Assembly: GCF_014873955.1 (NCBI RefSeq)
Contig: NZ_JADBED010000001.1
Coordinates: forward strand, 434,001-498,000
DNA length: 64,000 bases
Reading direction: 5' to 3'
From: Nesterenkonia lutea
GTDB lineage: Bacteria > Actinomycetota > Actinomycetes > Actinomycetales > Micrococcaceae
Shown one piece after another: positions 1 through 8,796 of the stretch. The translations under genes were made by a program, and so were the position numbers. Each line of letters opens with the position of its first letter. Position 1 is the stretch's first letter. Below the pieces are notes generated by a model. That model saw nothing but the letters and a program-made list of their open reading frames with translations. It did no database searches and was not told the origin of the DNA.

Positions 1-299
1 GTGGAGGCGAGGACGGCAGGTCCGATGTACATCAGATAGCTGCTCGCCCCGTACTGGGTGAAGTCGCCTCCCTCGCCCACCAGCACCCCGAGGCCGAGGC
101 CCATCGCCAGGATGTACATGATCGGCTGACTGATCGAGGAGAACAGGATGACCCCGCCATAGGCGCGCATTCCGCGCAGCGTGCGTTCAGCCTGGTGCAG
201 GGCGCCGAGGCGGCGGACACCTCCGGCGAGGGCCTGCTTGTCGGCCGCCGGGCCGAGGGGCGAGTCGGCGCGGGAAGCCGTGTCAGTCCTGCTGCGCAC
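1..299 (-). CDS. ABC-2 type transporter permease, N-terminal part (cut by window edge)
   Basis: Only about the first 99 residues are present; the rest lies beyond the left edge. Reading from GTG at 297-299 gives a roughly 50-residue charged cytoplasmic tail, then a hydrophobic stretch containing VILFSSISQPIMYILAMGLG and, after a short loop, SSYLMYIGPAVLAS. This is the usual start of an ABC-2 membrane subunit. It begins four bases after the stop of the upstream ATPase gene (304-1281), so the two form one operon and probably one exporter of the daunorubicin-resistance/ABC-2 class. The substrate cannot be told. GTG is chosen because it is the first in-frame start after the ATPase stop. Frame and family are clear; extent and substrate are not. 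Confidence 0.8.
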   Translation of the reverse strand, partial: MRSRTDTASRADSPLGPAADKQALAGGVRRLGALHQAERTLRGMRAYGGVILFSSISQPIMYILAMGLGLGVLVGEGGDFTQYGASSYLMYIGPAVLAS

Positions 300-303
300 C
301 TGC

Positions 304-1281
304 TCAGTCAACGAGGCTCCTGCCGGTCAGCCGCAGGAAGACGTCCTCCAGTGATGACCGGCGGACGAGCGAGGTGACCGGGCGCAGCCCCGCCGCGTGG
401 ATGCGCTCCAGCGCAGACTCGGCAGAGGCCGCATAGACCAGCAGTCGGTCCGGAAGGACCTCGACATGGCTGAACCCCATGCCGCCGTCGGAACCAGCAC
501 CGCCGGGATCCTCCGCGGAGAGCAGCGTGGTGAGCTGCTCCGCCTGCTGCTGGTTGCGGTCCAGACCGAAGCGCAGCTCGAGGACCTCGCGGGTGGAGTG
601 CTCGCGGATGAGTGCGGAGGGGGAGCCTTCTGCCATGATTCGTCCCTGGTCGACCACGATCAGGCGCTCGCAGAGCTGCTCGGCCTCATCCATATGGTGA
701 GTCGTCAGCACCAGCGTGGTGCCGGATTCGCGCAGTCGGAACAGCCGGTCCCAGAGGATGTGGCGCGCCTGCGGGTCCAGGCCCGTGGTGGGCTCGTCCA
801 GAAGCAGGATCTCAGGCTCGTTGACCAAGGCGCGCGCGATGGTGAGCCGGCGCTTCATTCCTCCGGAGAGGTCCTCCACCCGGGAGGTGGCCTTATGGGT
901 GAGCTGCGCGAATTCCAGCAGCTCCTCGGTCTTCGTGTTCAGCCAGCGGCGAGGCAGGCCGAAGTACCGGCCGTACATGATGATGTTCTCGCGGACGCTG
1001 AGCTCTTCGTCGAGGTTGTCCTGCTGGGGGATCACTCCGAGCCGTGCGCGGACCTCGGGCCCGTTCTTCTCCGGGTCCAGCCCGGCCACGGACATGGTTC
1101 CGCCGGTGCGGGCGGCCACGGCGGCGATCATGCGCATGGTGGTGGACTTGCCCGCTCCATTGGGACCCAGCAGCCCGAAGGACTCCCCGCGGTTCACCGT
1201 GAAATCGATCCCGTCCACTGCGGTGAAATCTCCATAGCGCTTGGTCAGACCTGTGGCGCGGATCGCGTGTTCGACGGGCAT
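304..1281 (-). CDS. ABC-2 exporter ATP-binding subunit
   Basis: A 325-residue ATPase that would energise the adjacent ABC-2 permease. Walker A GPNGAGKST is at residues 39-47, the signature LSGGM near 138-142, Walker B ILLLDEP near 158-164 with TTGLD after it, and the switch histidine in TTHHMDEAE near 195. Behind the nucleotide-binding domain is a C-terminal extension of about 100 residues, as in drug/lipid ABC-2 ATPases. The frame stays open to 1452, but ATG at 1281 is preferred. It gives the family's normal N-terminus, avoids overlap with the divergent gene at 1415, and has TACACT seven bases upstream, fitting a leaderless transcript. The permease follows after four bases. Family certain; substrate unknown. 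Confidence 0.93.
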   Translation of the reverse strand: MPVEHAIRATGLTKRYGDFTAVDGIDFTVNRGESFGLLGPNGAGKSTTMRMIAAVAARTGGTMSVAGLDPEKNGPEVRARLGVIPQQDNLDEELSVRENIIMYGRYFGLPRRWLNTKTEELLEFAQLTHKATSRVEDLSGGMKRRLTIARALVNEPEILLLDEPTTGLDPQARHILWDRLFRLRESGTTLVLTTHHMDEAEQLCERLIVVDQGRIMAEGSPSALIREHSTREVLELRFGLDRNQQQAEQLTTLLSAEDPGGAGSDGGMGFSHVEVLPDRLLVYAASAESALERIHAAGLRPVTSLVRRSSLEDVFLRLTGRSLVD

Positions 1282-1288
1282 GAGGTGC

Positions 1289-1294
1289 AGTGTA
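1289..1294 (-). promoter_or_regulatory. Leaderless -10 box for the ABC-2 ATPase gene
   Basis: TACACT on the minus strand ends seven bases before the ATG at 1281, and there is no Shine-Dalgarno in between. Inferred start of transcription at or next to the ATG. Confidence 0.5.
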
Positions 1295-1414
1295 CTCGGG
1301 CGCCCGAGACCCCTGGGGTCTGTCAAGGGTTCATCCTCAAGAGCGATGTGTCCTGCGCCGTCATCCGGGAGAATGAGTGACAAGTGAACACCCCTCTCCG
1401 ATGAAAGGTCATCT

Positions 1415-2122
1415 ATGTCCGTTCCAGTTCTCGAGACCGAGAACCTGGTCAAGGTCTATGGCAAGGGCGCGACTCGTTTCGACGCGCTCAAAGGCCTGAC
1501 CTTCGAGATCCACGAGGGCGAATCTGTCGCCATCGTGGGCAAATCAGGTTCCGGCAAGTCCACCCTCATGCATCTGCTGGCGCTGCTCGACGAGCCCACC
1601 GCCGGCGTCGTCGCGCTGGAGGGTGAGCCGGTGAACAGGCTCAAGCCCAAGAAGGTCTCTCAGCTGCGCAATGACACCTTCGGCTTCGTGTTCCAGCAGT
1701 TCTTCCTCAACCCCAACCAGACCGTGCTGGAGAACATCACGCTGCCGCTGAAGATCGCCGGCGTCGGCAGGTCCGAGCGCAACCGCCGAGGCCTGGAGGT
1801 GCTGGAGCAGCTGGACATGGCCGACAAGGCCCGCAACAAGGCCACGAACCTCTCCGGCGGACAGAAGCAGCGTGCCTGCATCGCCCGAGCCCTGGTGAAC
1901 AAGCCCACGGTGCTCTTCGCCGATGAGCCCACCGGCAACCTGGACACGGTCACCTCCGAGATCGTCGAGGACATCCTCTTCGGACTTCACCGTGACCACG
2001 GCATCACCCTGGTGGTCGTCACCCATGATGAGGACCTGGCGGCCAAATGCCAGCGTCGCCTCATGATGCAGGACGGCGAGATCGTCACCGAGGAGCACGG
2101 CGCGAAGGGGACGCACGCATGA
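1415..2122 (+). CDS. MacB/LolD-type ABC transporter ATP-binding protein
   Basis: A 235-residue ATPase of the family that pairs with FtsX-fold permeases. Walker A GKSGSGKST is at residues 42-50, the signature LSGGQKQR at 146-153, and Walker B VLFADEPTGNLD near 166-177; the EPTGNLD form is typical of MacB/LolD/FtsE. The likely role is driving peptide, antibiotic or lipoprotein export, or envelope mechanotransmission, together with the permease encoded immediately downstream. ATG 1415 is preceded by a GAAAGG-like ribosome site. The stop codon overlaps the start of the permease gene (ATGA), so the pair is translationally coupled. It diverges from the ABC-2 operon across about 130 bases. Substrate unknown. 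Confidence 0.93.
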   Translation: MSVPVLETENLVKVYGKGATRFDALKGLTFEIHEGESVAIVGKSGSGKSTLMHLLALLDEPTAGVVALEGEPVNRLKPKKVSQLRNDTFGFVFQQFFLNPNQTVLENITLPLKIAGVGRSERNRRGLEVLEQLDMADKARNKATNLSGGQKQRACIARALVNKPTVLFADEPTGNLDTVTSEIVEDILFGLHRDHGITLVVVTHDEDLAAKCQRRLMMQDGEIVTEEHGAKGTHA

Positions 2123-3411
2123 GATCAGTCGACGTCGCCCGCACTGCGCTGGGCAACACCTTCCGTTCCAAGCTGCGCACGGCCCTGACCGTGGTCGCCA
2201 TCGTCATCGGTGCCTTCACGCTCACGCTGACCTCAGGTCTCGGCGCAGGGGTGAACAAGTATGTGGACAATGTGGTCGCCGGATTCGGTGACTCCTCGCA
2301 GATGTTCGTCCTGAAGGCCGGTTCGGCCGAGGCCGAGACCGAGGGTCCCGCCGAATACGACCCGGAGGCCGCCGCGGGCTCGTCAGGCATGTTCGGGCCG
2401 GGCACCGGCGGCGACGTGCTCACCGAGTCCGACATCGAGAACATCGAAGACATCGACAACGTCTCCGCAGTGGATCCGGTGGTCGTCGTCTCCGCCGATT
2501 ATCTGGAGAACAGCGCCGGCGATCAGTACGCGCTGACGCTGGACAGCCCGGCCAATGCGCTGGGGCTGGAGCTCGAGGCGGGGGAGACCCCCGGCGACGA
2601 CGGGATGGACCTGAGCGTGCCGGCCGAGTGGCTCACGGTCTTCGACGCCGAGGACGCCGAGCAGGTCATCGGGGAGACCGTGGAGATCGGTGTCTCGAAC
2701 GTGACCGGCGAGCAGTCGACCGTGGAGGCGGAGATCGTCGGGGTCACCGAAGAGGCCCTCTCCGGCATCGGCGCCACGCCGATGCCTTCCCGTGAGCTGA
2801 ACCAGGAGCTCTATGACCTCTCCATGGAGGGCTACCAGGGCGAGGCCCAGGACGCCTACTCCATGGCCGTGGTCGACGTGGACGATCTCGAGGCCAATGA
2901 ACAGGGCGTGAAGGACGCGCTCAGCGAGGAGGAGCTGCTCGGGATGACCGTCGAGGACCAGATCGGAGCGATCCAGGGCGTCATCGACGCCGTCTCCTGG
3001 GTGCTCTCGGGCTTCGGCCTCATCGCCCTGCTCGCAGCCAGCTTCGGCATCGTCAACACGCTGCTCATGTCCGTCCAGGAGCGAACCCGCGAGATCGGTC
3101 TGATGAAGGCGCTCGGCATGTCCAGCGGCAAGGTCTTCGGGCTCTTCTCCATGGAAGCCGTGGTGATCGGCATCATGGGCTCGGTGATCGGCGTGGGGCT
3201 CGGAGTGGCCGCGGGACTGATCGGCAACGGGTGGCTCACCGGAGAGGGCGGGCCGCTGGGCGAGGTGGCGGGGCTGACGCTCTTCGCCGTCGACCCGATG
3301 GCGCTGCTGGGCATCACCGCCCTGATCGTCGTCATCGCCTTCCTGGCCGGCACGCTTCCCGCCGCCAGGGCTGCGAAGAAGGACCCGATCGAGGCGCTTC
3401 GCTACGAGTGA
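2119..3411 (+). CDS. MacB-like ABC transporter permease (FtsX domain)
   Basis: A 430-residue membrane subunit for the preceding ATPase. One membrane segment lies near residues 22-42. A large extracytoplasmic domain follows (about 45-285), unusually rich in Glu and Asp. Three C-terminal membrane segments form an FtsX domain, with the conserved loop SVQERTREIGLMKALG. This is the MacB arrangement of 1+3 helices around an external domain. ATG at 2119 overlaps the ATPase stop by four bases and is chosen over an in-frame upstream start at 2047 that would run into the ATPase. The acidic external domain suits a halotolerant host, but that is inference. The exported substrate is unknown. Confidence 0.9.
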   Translation: MRSVDVARTALGNTFRSKLRTALTVVAIVIGAFTLTLTSGLGAGVNKYVDNVVAGFGDSSQMFVLKAGSAEAETEGPAEYDPEAAAGSSGMFGPGTGGDVLTESDIENIEDIDNVSAVDPVVVVSADYLENSAGDQYALTLDSPANALGLELEAGETPGDDGMDLSVPAEWLTVFDAEDAEQVIGETVEIGVSNVTGEQSTVEAEIVGVTEEALSGIGATPMPSRELNQELYDLSMEGYQGEAQDAYSMAVVDVDDLEANEQGVKDALSEEELLGMTVEDQIGAIQGVIDAVSWVLSGFGLIALLAASFGIVNTLLMSVQERTREIGLMKALGMSSGKVFGLFSMEAVVIGIMGSVIGVGLGVAAGLIGNGWLTGEGGPLGEVAGLTLFAVDPMALLGITALIVVIAFLAGTLPAARAAKKDPIEALRYE

Positions 3412-3485
3412 GCGCGGCCCCGCGGGCTACGGTGAATGATGACCAGTGATGAAGACGAAACAGTGATGAAGACGAAGGAGCAGTT

Positions 3486-4082
3486 ATGAGCACCCCACCC
3501 TATGGTGAACAGCCCGGCGGCCACCCCGGAGGTCAGCCCGGCGGTCAGCCGAACCCGAAGTACGGCACGGATCCCTATGCCCCCGGGACATATGGCGGTC
3601 CGATGGCGGAGCCGAAGAAGTTCAGCCTGCTGAAGACCTTCACGCTCGTCTCGCTGGCGATCTATGTCCTCAACGCCCTTCCCGGATTGTTCGGGGGCGG
3701 GGATGAGGCTCGCCAGGAGATGATCTCCGCCTATGAGCAGGCGGGCATGACCGGCCAGGAGGCGGTGGACGCCGCAGAGCTCGGGGCGGCGTTCAACACC
3801 GGCTTCGCCTGGATCACGCTGATCATCGGCGTCGGCCTGTACCTGCTGGTCTATTTCGGCCTGGTCAAGAACAAGAACTGGGCGCGCGTCACCGGCATCG
3901 TCTTCGCCATCATCGGCGTGGTCCTCAGCGTGGTCAGCGTCGCCTTCGGGGCGCTGTTCGGCCTGGGCGCCGACATGCTGGTCGTGGTGCTCACGATCGT
4001 CTACGTCATCGTCACCATCTACTGGCTGATGCTGGCGTTCAGCGGCGAGGTCAAGGCCTATCTGAAGCAGTTCACCAGGTAA
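3486..4082 (+). CDS. Four-helix membrane protein with Gly/Pro-rich N-terminus, function unknown
   Basis: A 198-residue protein. The first 45 residues are low-complexity, with Gly-Gly-x-Pro repeats (GGHPGGQPGGQP). Hydrophobic segments then occur near residues 58-75, 115-135, 140-165 and 168-190, and the protein ends with a basic tail. A polar loop between the first two helices is rich in Ala, Glu and Gln. No catalytic motif is visible. ATG 3486 has a clear AAGGAG site five bases upstream. It stands alone between the ABC permease and a factor-independent terminator at 4105-4137, so it may share the ABC transcript or have its own. I do not recognise a function. Confidence 0.75.
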   Translation: MSTPPYGEQPGGHPGGQPGGQPNPKYGTDPYAPGTYGGPMAEPKKFSLLKTFTLVSLAIYVLNALPGLFGGGDEARQEMISAYEQAGMTGQEAVDAAELGAAFNTGFAWITLIIGVGLYLLVYFGLVKNKNWARVTGIVFAIIGVVLSVVSVAFGALFGLGADMLVVVLTIVYVIVTIYWLMLAFSGEVKAYLKQFTR

Positions 4083-4104
4083 TCAGCCCCAACGCTCCGT
4101 CATG

Positions 4105-4137
4105 ACGGGGGCGCTCCTGCTTCAGGGGCGCCCCCGT
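4105..4137 (+). terminator. Intrinsic terminator
   Basis: A perfect 10-bp stem (ACGGGGGCGC with its complement) closes a 13-base loop and is followed by TTCTGTTCTG. It lies 23 bases after the stop of the upstream membrane-protein gene. Confidence 0.75.
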
Positions 4138-4152
4138 TCTGTTCTGCGGGGA

Positions 4153-4158
4153 TAGTGT
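4153..4158 (+). promoter_or_regulatory. Leaderless -10 box for the MFS exporter gene
   Basis: TAGTGT ends six bases before GTG 4165 and no Shine-Dalgarno is present. The placement matches the other leaderless-type promoters in the window. Confidence 0.5.
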
Positions 4159-4164
4159 GAGCTC

Positions 4165-5655
4165 GTGAATCAGACCTCTCCCACCGGCAGCTCGCGCCGC
4201 ATCATGGCAGCGATGTTCCTGCCGCTCTTCGCCGCGCTGCTGAGCATCAGCATCGTCAACGTCGCACTTCCCGCCATCGAGGACAGTCTCGGGGCGAGCT
4301 CCGCAGATCTGCAATGGGTGCTCTCGGGCTACGCGCTGGCCTTCGGCATGGCCCTGGTCCCGGCCGGACGCGCCGGTGACATCTGGGGCCGCCGCCGGCT
4401 CTTCATGATCGGCGTGGTGCTCTTCGGCCTCGCCTCCCTGGGCGCGGCGCTCGCGATGAGCCCGCTGGTGCTCAACGCCGCACGGCTCTTCATGGGATTC
4501 GCCGCCGGAATACTGACGCCCCAGGTCATCGGCATGATCCAGCAGCTGTTCACCGGGTCCGCGCGCGGCCGCGCCTACGGGATGATGGGCACGGTGATCG
4601 GGGTCGCCGTGGCGGCGGGCCCCGCGCTGGGCGGGCTGATCATCGACACCACCGGCACTGACTTCGGCTGGCGCGCGACGTTCTTGATCAACGTCCCGGT
4701 CACGGCCGCGGCGCTGCTCTGCATTCTGCTCTGGCTGCCGAAGCCCCAGGACGACGACGCGGCGCCCGGTGCTGAAGCGCAGGCGCCCACCGGTGGGCAG
4801 CCGCAGGGCATCCTGCGGCTGGACCCGCTCGGCGTCGTCCTGCTCAGCCTCGCGGTGCTGCTGCTGATGCTGCCCTTCATCCAGTTCCGCAGCCTGCTCG
4901 GTGGTCTGTCCGCTGTGGCGGGACTGCTGGTGCTGTGGCTGTGGATGCTCTGGGAGCGACGGGCGGGACGCCGGCACGAGTCCGCACCGATGGTGAACCT
5001 GAAGCTGTTCGCGCTGCCCAGCTACACGCTCAACACCATCGTGCTGGGCCTCTACTTCGCCGGCATGCCCGCCATCTGGGCCGTCGTCGCCGTCTATGTC
5101 CAACAGGGCCAGGGACAGGGCGCCCTGATCGCCGGGCTGGTGACCCTGCCCAGCGCCGCGATGGTCGTGCTGCTGTCCTCCCGCGTGGGCAGGGCGGTGG
5201 AGCGCAAGGGTCCTCGGATGCTCGTGGCAGGCACCGTCACGGCCGTGCTCGCGATGCTGCTGCTCTCCGGAGCCGCCGCGCTGATGGCGACCCCCTATGG
5301 TTCGCTCTGGCTGCTCGCCGCGGCCCTGGGCGTCGTCGGCGTCTCCCAGGCGCTGATCATCCCCAGTGCGCAGACGCTGTCCATGCATGATGTCCCCGAG
5401 CAGATGGCGGGGGCGGCCGGCGGGGTGGCGCAGACCGTGCAGCGCGTGTTCACCGCGATCGGCATCGCCGTGGTCACCGGCATCTACTTCTCGGTCAGCC
5501 AGGAGCAGGGGCATCAGAGCGGGATCGTGATCGCCACGCTGGTGATCGCCGCCCTGATGCTCAGCTCTGTGGCCGCCGCGATCTTCGCCGCCCGGCGGGC
5601 GGGTCAGGCAGGGCCTCAGGAGCCTCCGGGGCCTCAGGAGCACCGAGGACGCTGA
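4165..5655 (+). CDS. DHA2-family MFS drug exporter (EmrB/QacA type)
   Basis: A 496-residue proton-antiport permease of the length expected for 14-helix DHA2 transporters. The motif-A loop is GRAGDIWGRRR near residues 70-80, after the first two helices. The helix-5 region has GVAVAAGPALGGLIID, the motif C typical of exporters. A polar central loop (about 193-215) divides the two halves. The likely role is efflux of drugs or other small amphipathic compounds. The start is GTG 4165, directly behind a -10-like hexamer. The C-terminus is a short repetitive tail (QEPPGPQEHRG). No regulator lies next to it. Family secure; substrate not predictable. Confidence 0.9.
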   Translation: MNQTSPTGSSRRIMAAMFLPLFAALLSISIVNVALPAIEDSLGASSADLQWVLSGYALAFGMALVPAGRAGDIWGRRRLFMIGVVLFGLASLGAALAMSPLVLNAARLFMGFAAGILTPQVIGMIQQLFTGSARGRAYGMMGTVIGVAVAAGPALGGLIIDTTGTDFGWRATFLINVPVTAAALLCILLWLPKPQDDDAAPGAEAQAPTGGQPQGILRLDPLGVVLLSLAVLLLMLPFIQFRSLLGGLSAVAGLLVLWLWMLWERRAGRRHESAPMVNLKLFALPSYTLNTIVLGLYFAGMPAIWAVVAVYVQQGQGQGALIAGLVTLPSAAMVVLLSSRVGRAVERKGPRMLVAGTVTAVLAMLLLSGAAALMATPYGSLWLLAAALGVVGVSQALIIPSAQTLSMHDVPEQMAGAAGGVAQTVQRVFTAIGIAVVTGIYFSVSQEQGHQSGIVIATLVIAALMLSSVAAAIFAARRAGQAGPQEPPGPQEHRGR

Positions 5656-5659
5656 AGCC

Positions 5660-5998
5660 TCAGCGCAGGCGCGTCACCGGGCGCAGGTCCTTGCCCGTCA
5701 CATAGGCCGGAGCGCCTGCGAAGATCTCGGCACGCTCGGGGGACTCCTCCCAGGCCTGTTCCGCCGCGAGAAAGTCCTCGCGGTCACCGAAGCGGCTGAC
5801 GAACCAGGTGAGCTCGTCCTTGCCGTCGGAGAGCCACATGGACTCCACGGTGAACCCCTGCTCCTCACGCGCCGGGATGACCTGCTTGGACAGGAACGAG
5901 ACGAACTCATCGGCCAGCGCCGGGTCGAGCGTGTAGCGGCGCATCCAGGTCGTGCGCTCAGGGACATCGCCGCGCGGAGTCTCGGGCTGTGTGGTCAT
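5660..5998 (-). CDS. NIPSNAP/ABM-like small protein
   Basis: A 112-residue soluble protein with the pattern of a dimeric alpha/beta-barrel: TWMRRYTLDP at the first strand, VIPAREEQGFTVESMW across helix and strand, and ELTWFVSRFGDREDF before the second helix. This fold is shared by antibiotic-biosynthesis monooxygenase-like and NIPSNAP proteins, many of unknown activity. ATG 5998 is chosen because AGGAGA sits about eight bases upstream; the frame stays open further but that part reads as low-complexity. It converges with the MFS gene, the stops being only four bases apart. No catalytic residues can be assigned. Confidence 0.75.
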   Translation of the reverse strand: MTTQPETPRGDVPERTTWMRRYTLDPALADEFVSFLSKQVIPAREEQGFTVESMWLSDGKDELTWFVSRFGDREDFLAAEQAWEESPERAEIFAGAPAYVTGKDLRPVTRLR

Positions 5999-6183
5999 CT
6001 GGGTCTCCTCTGGGTGGCAGGGCGTCTGGCGTGCATCGGTCCAGGCCATCATAGGAGACCCAGGCGCCCCGGCGCCTGTGCAACATCCGCCCGGGGCTCC
6101 TGCGCAGCATCCTCGCCCGGGTGCCTGTGCGACCCCTGCGGTGCCGTCCTGCCCGCGATTCGCGTTCCGCGCGCGCAGACAGG

Positions 6184-6189
6184 GATAAT
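6184..6189 (+). promoter_or_regulatory. Leaderless -10 box (GATAAT)
   Basis: GATAAT ends six bases before ATG 6196, with no ribosome site between. This supports ATG 6196 over in-frame upstream starts. Confidence 0.55.
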
Positions 6190-6195
6190 CAGCCC

Positions 6196-6792
6196 ATGAG
6201 TTCTCCGCAGCCCCTGCCCACTGGCAGCACATCCGGCGCGAACGGTGCGCTGAGAAACTTCGGCCGACGCACCTCGGGACTGAGCTTCGCGGTGATGATC
6301 ACCGTGCTCCTGGTGGCGCTGATCTTCGCCGCGAACCAGAACGACGTGATCGGCTGGATCATCGCCGTGATCGCGGGCGGCTGGCTGCTGCTGGCCACCG
6401 TGCTGGTGCTCTCGGTGCGTTCAGGGGCCAAGAAGTTCGGCGACACCCTGGACTCCGCGCGGGCCGATGCCGCCTCGCGCCGGGCCGACGCCGGCGGGGG
6501 CACCGCCGTGGTCGATGAGGACACCCACGCCCGAAACCTCAAGCTGGACCATTCATTCAAGATCGTGGAAGTGCAGAAGCGCGTGATCACCCAGGAGCTC
6601 GCCAAGGGATCCGAGGCTGATCTGGAGATGATCGACCGGGCGCTGGACACCATCGAGACCACCGCCGGCAACGGCCGCGACATGCTCTCCGAGCACGTGG
6701 GCCGCAGCTCGGGCGCACAGCAGGACTCCGCCGGGCGCAGCGGCAGGAACAACGAGGACGACCGTCCGATCACCGGCGAGATCGTCAACTGA
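6196..6792 (+). CDS. Two-helix membrane protein, function unknown
   Basis: A 198-residue protein. A Ser/Gly-rich N-tail leads to two close membrane helices near residues 30-50 and 53-75. A long soluble C-terminal part follows, containing the charged segment LKLDHSFKIVEVQKRVITQE and a predicted helical region to residue 165, and the tail is polar. Similar proteins with two helices and a cytoplasmic coiled segment precede exonuclease III in related genera, but I know no function. The upstream frame is open from 6121, yet ATG 6196 is preferred because of the GATAAT box. Its stop is 11 bases before the xth start, so the two may be co-transcribed. Confidence 0.75.
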   Translation: MSSPQPLPTGSTSGANGALRNFGRRTSGLSFAVMITVLLVALIFAANQNDVIGWIIAVIAGGWLLLATVLVLSVRSGAKKFGDTLDSARADAASRRADAGGGTAVVDEDTHARNLKLDHSFKIVEVQKRVITQELAKGSEADLEMIDRALDTIETTAGNGRDMLSEHVGRSSGAQQDSAGRSGRNNEDDRPITGEIVN

Positions 6793-6803
6793 GAGGATCA
6801 GAC

Positions 6804-7697
6804 GTGACTGAGACCCCCACGGATGAGAAGTACTTCGGCGAGCATCCCCACCGGATCGTGGACTCCAAGGCTGAGGGCCACATGCGCATCGCCTCGGTGA
6901 ACGTCAACGGGATCCGTGCAGCTCACCGCAAGGGCATGGGCGAGTGGCTGGCGGACCGGGAGATCGACATCCTGGCCCTGCAGGAGGTGCGGGCGAACGA
7001 GGAGATCCTGACCAGGCTCGTCGCCGAGATGACCGAGCCCACCGGGCATCAGTGGCACGTCCACGAGCACGAGGCCGCGGACAAGGGTCGTGCCGGCGTC
7101 GCGATCATCTCCCGCACCGCACCCGTCGCGACCCGCACGGGAATCGGCGGGGGCCATTCCGAGGACGACGGCCGCTGGATCGAAGCCGACTACACGCTCG
7201 GTGACGGCACGACGCTGACCGTGATCAGCGTCTACGTGCATTCCGGCGAGGTGGGCACCACCAAGCAGGAGCACAAGATGCGATTCCTGGCCGATATGGC
7301 CGAATACCTGCCCAGGCTGGCCGCGCGCACCGACCACATCCTGGTGATGGGCGATCTCAACGTCGGCCACCGGGAGCTCGACATCAAGAACTGGAACGGC
7401 AATGTGAAGAACTCCGGATTCCTTCCGGAGGAGCGCGCCTATTTCGACCGGTACTTCGGCGAGCTCGGCTATGTGGATATCGCCCGCACCCTGGCCGGTG
7501 AGGTCGAGGGGCCCTACACCTGGTGGTCCTACCGCGGGAAGGCCTTCGACAACGACACCGGATGGCGCATCGACTATCACATGGCCACGCCGCAGCTGGC
7601 CGGGCTGGCCTCGAACCTCAAGGTCGACCGAGCCCTGGACTATTCGCTGCGCTGGTCCGACCATGCGCCGCTGGTCGTCGACTACCGGCTGCCCTGA
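6804..7697 (+). CDS. xth: Exodeoxyribonuclease III / AP endonuclease
   Basis: A 297-residue member of the exonuclease III/EEP family, which nicks DNA at abasic sites and removes 3' blocking groups in base-excision repair. Visible active-site motifs are RIASVNVNGIRAA (Asn), LALQEVRANEE (metal-binding Glu), GDLNVGHRELD (Asp/Asn), WRIDYHMAT (Asp) and the C-terminal SDHAPLVVDY carrying the catalytic Asp-His. GTG 6804 has GAGAGGA just upstream. An internal ATG at 6882 would give the canonical short N-terminus, so the first 26 residues are a possible extension or misassigned start. It is followed by trpS after 49 bases, a common arrangement in Micrococcaceae. Confidence 0.92.
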   Translation: MTETPTDEKYFGEHPHRIVDSKAEGHMRIASVNVNGIRAAHRKGMGEWLADREIDILALQEVRANEEILTRLVAEMTEPTGHQWHVHEHEAADKGRAGVAIISRTAPVATRTGIGGGHSEDDGRWIEADYTLGDGTTLTVISVYVHSGEVGTTKQEHKMRFLADMAEYLPRLAARTDHILVMGDLNVGHRELDIKNWNGNVKNSGFLPEERAYFDRYFGELGYVDIARTLAGEVEGPYTWWSYRGKAFDNDTGWRIDYHMATPQLAGLASNLKVDRALDYSLRWSDHAPLVVDYRLP

Positions 7698-7746
7698 TCA
7701 GGGCGCCTGCCCGCTGAAACTTCTCTGACAACACGAAGGAACTGCT

Positions 7747-8751
7747 GTGACTGAGCGCGTACTCTCCGGGATGCAGCCCTCGGCTGACTCCCTGCACCTG
7801 GGTAACTACCTGGGAGCGCTGGTCAACTGGGTGAAGATGCAGGAGCGCTATGACGCCTTCTTCTTCATCCCGGACATGCATGCGATCACGGTGCAGCAGG
7901 ATCCGGCCGAGCTGCGCATGCGAGTGCGCAGGACCGCCGCGCAGTACATCGCCGGGGGCCTCGACGTCGAACGCTCCACGCTCTTCGTGCAGTCCCACGT
8001 GCCCGAGCATGCGCAGCTGGGCTGGATCATGACCTGCCTGACCGGCATGGGCGAAGCCTCGCGGATGACCCAGTTCAAGGACAAGTCCGCCAAGCAGGGC
8101 GCCGATGCGGCCGGCGTCGGACTCTTCACCTACCCCATGCTGCAGGCCGCCGACATCCTGCTCTACCAGCCGCACGGCGTCCCGGTGGGGGAGGACCAGA
8201 AGCAGCACGTGGAGCTCTCCCGCAACCTCGCTCAGCGGTTCAACCACCGCTATGGCGAGACCTTCCGCGTGCCCGAGCCCTTCATCCCCGAGTCGGGGGC
8301 GCGCATCTATGACCTGCAGAACCCCACTGCGAAGATGTCCAAGTCCGCGCAGTCGCCGAACGGCCTGCTGAACCTGATGGACACCGATAAGCAGATCGCC
8401 AAGCGGATCAAGTCAGCCGTGACCGACGACGGCGGCGAGATCCGCTTCGACCGCGCCGAGAAGCCGGGCGTCTCGAACCTGCTGAGCATCTACTCCGCGG
8501 TGACCGACCGCCCCGTCCAGGAGATCGTGGACGAGTACCAGGGCAGGATGTATGGCCACCTCAAGGTGGACCTGGCCGAGGTGGTGGTCGCCCGGCTCGG
8601 GCCCATCAGGGATCGTGCCGAGGAGCTGCTGGAGGACCCGGCGCAGCTCGACGCCCTGCTCGCCACAGGTGCCGCGAAGGCGCGCTCGGTGGCGGGGGAG
8701 ACCCTCGCCGAGGTCTACGAGAAGATCGGGTTCCTCCCGGCGGCGGGATGA
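7747..8751 (+). CDS. trpS: Tryptophan-tRNA ligase
   Basis: A 334-residue class I aminoacyl-tRNA synthetase that charges tRNA-Trp. The HIGH-equivalent motif is HLGN within [14 protein letters not shown] (about residues 12-25). KMSKS is perfect at about 195-199, and the tryptophan/ATP pocket has the family segments PDMHAITV and [13 protein letters not shown]. Length is normal. GTG 7747 is preceded by GAAGGAA at good spacing. It sits between exonuclease III and a YihY membrane protein. No T-box or tryptophan attenuator is visible in the 49-base gap upstream. Confidence 0.96.
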   Translation: MTERVLSGMQPSADSLHLGNYLGALVNWVKMQERYDAFFFIPDMHAITVQQDPAELRMRVRRTAAQYIAGGLDVERSTLFVQSHVPEHAQLGWIMTCLTGMGEASRMTQFKDKSAKQGADAAGVGLFTYPMLQAADILLYQPHGVPVGEDQKQHVELSRNLAQRFNHRYGETFRVPEPFIPESGARIYDLQNPTAKMSKSAQSPNGLLNLMDTDKQIAKRIKSAVTDDGGEIRFDRAEKPGVSNLLSIYSAVTDRPVQEIVDEYQGRMYGHLKVDLAEVVVARLGPIRDRAEELLEDPAQLDALLATGAAKARSVAGETLAEVYEKIGFLPAAG

Positions 8752-8796
8752 TTCCGTGCGGAGGGTGACGCGAGGTGACGTGAAGGTGATGCCAGG

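Noticed and set aside
1282..1452. 57-residue N-terminal extension of the ABC-2 ATPase
   Set aside because: It overlaps the divergent ABC gene, and the TACACT box at 1289 lies inside it.
4072..5643. A 523-codon open frame opposite the MFS exporter gene
   Set aside because: It is the exact antisense of a clear transporter, has a Gln/His/Arg-rich composition with no domain, and reflects GC-rich third positions.
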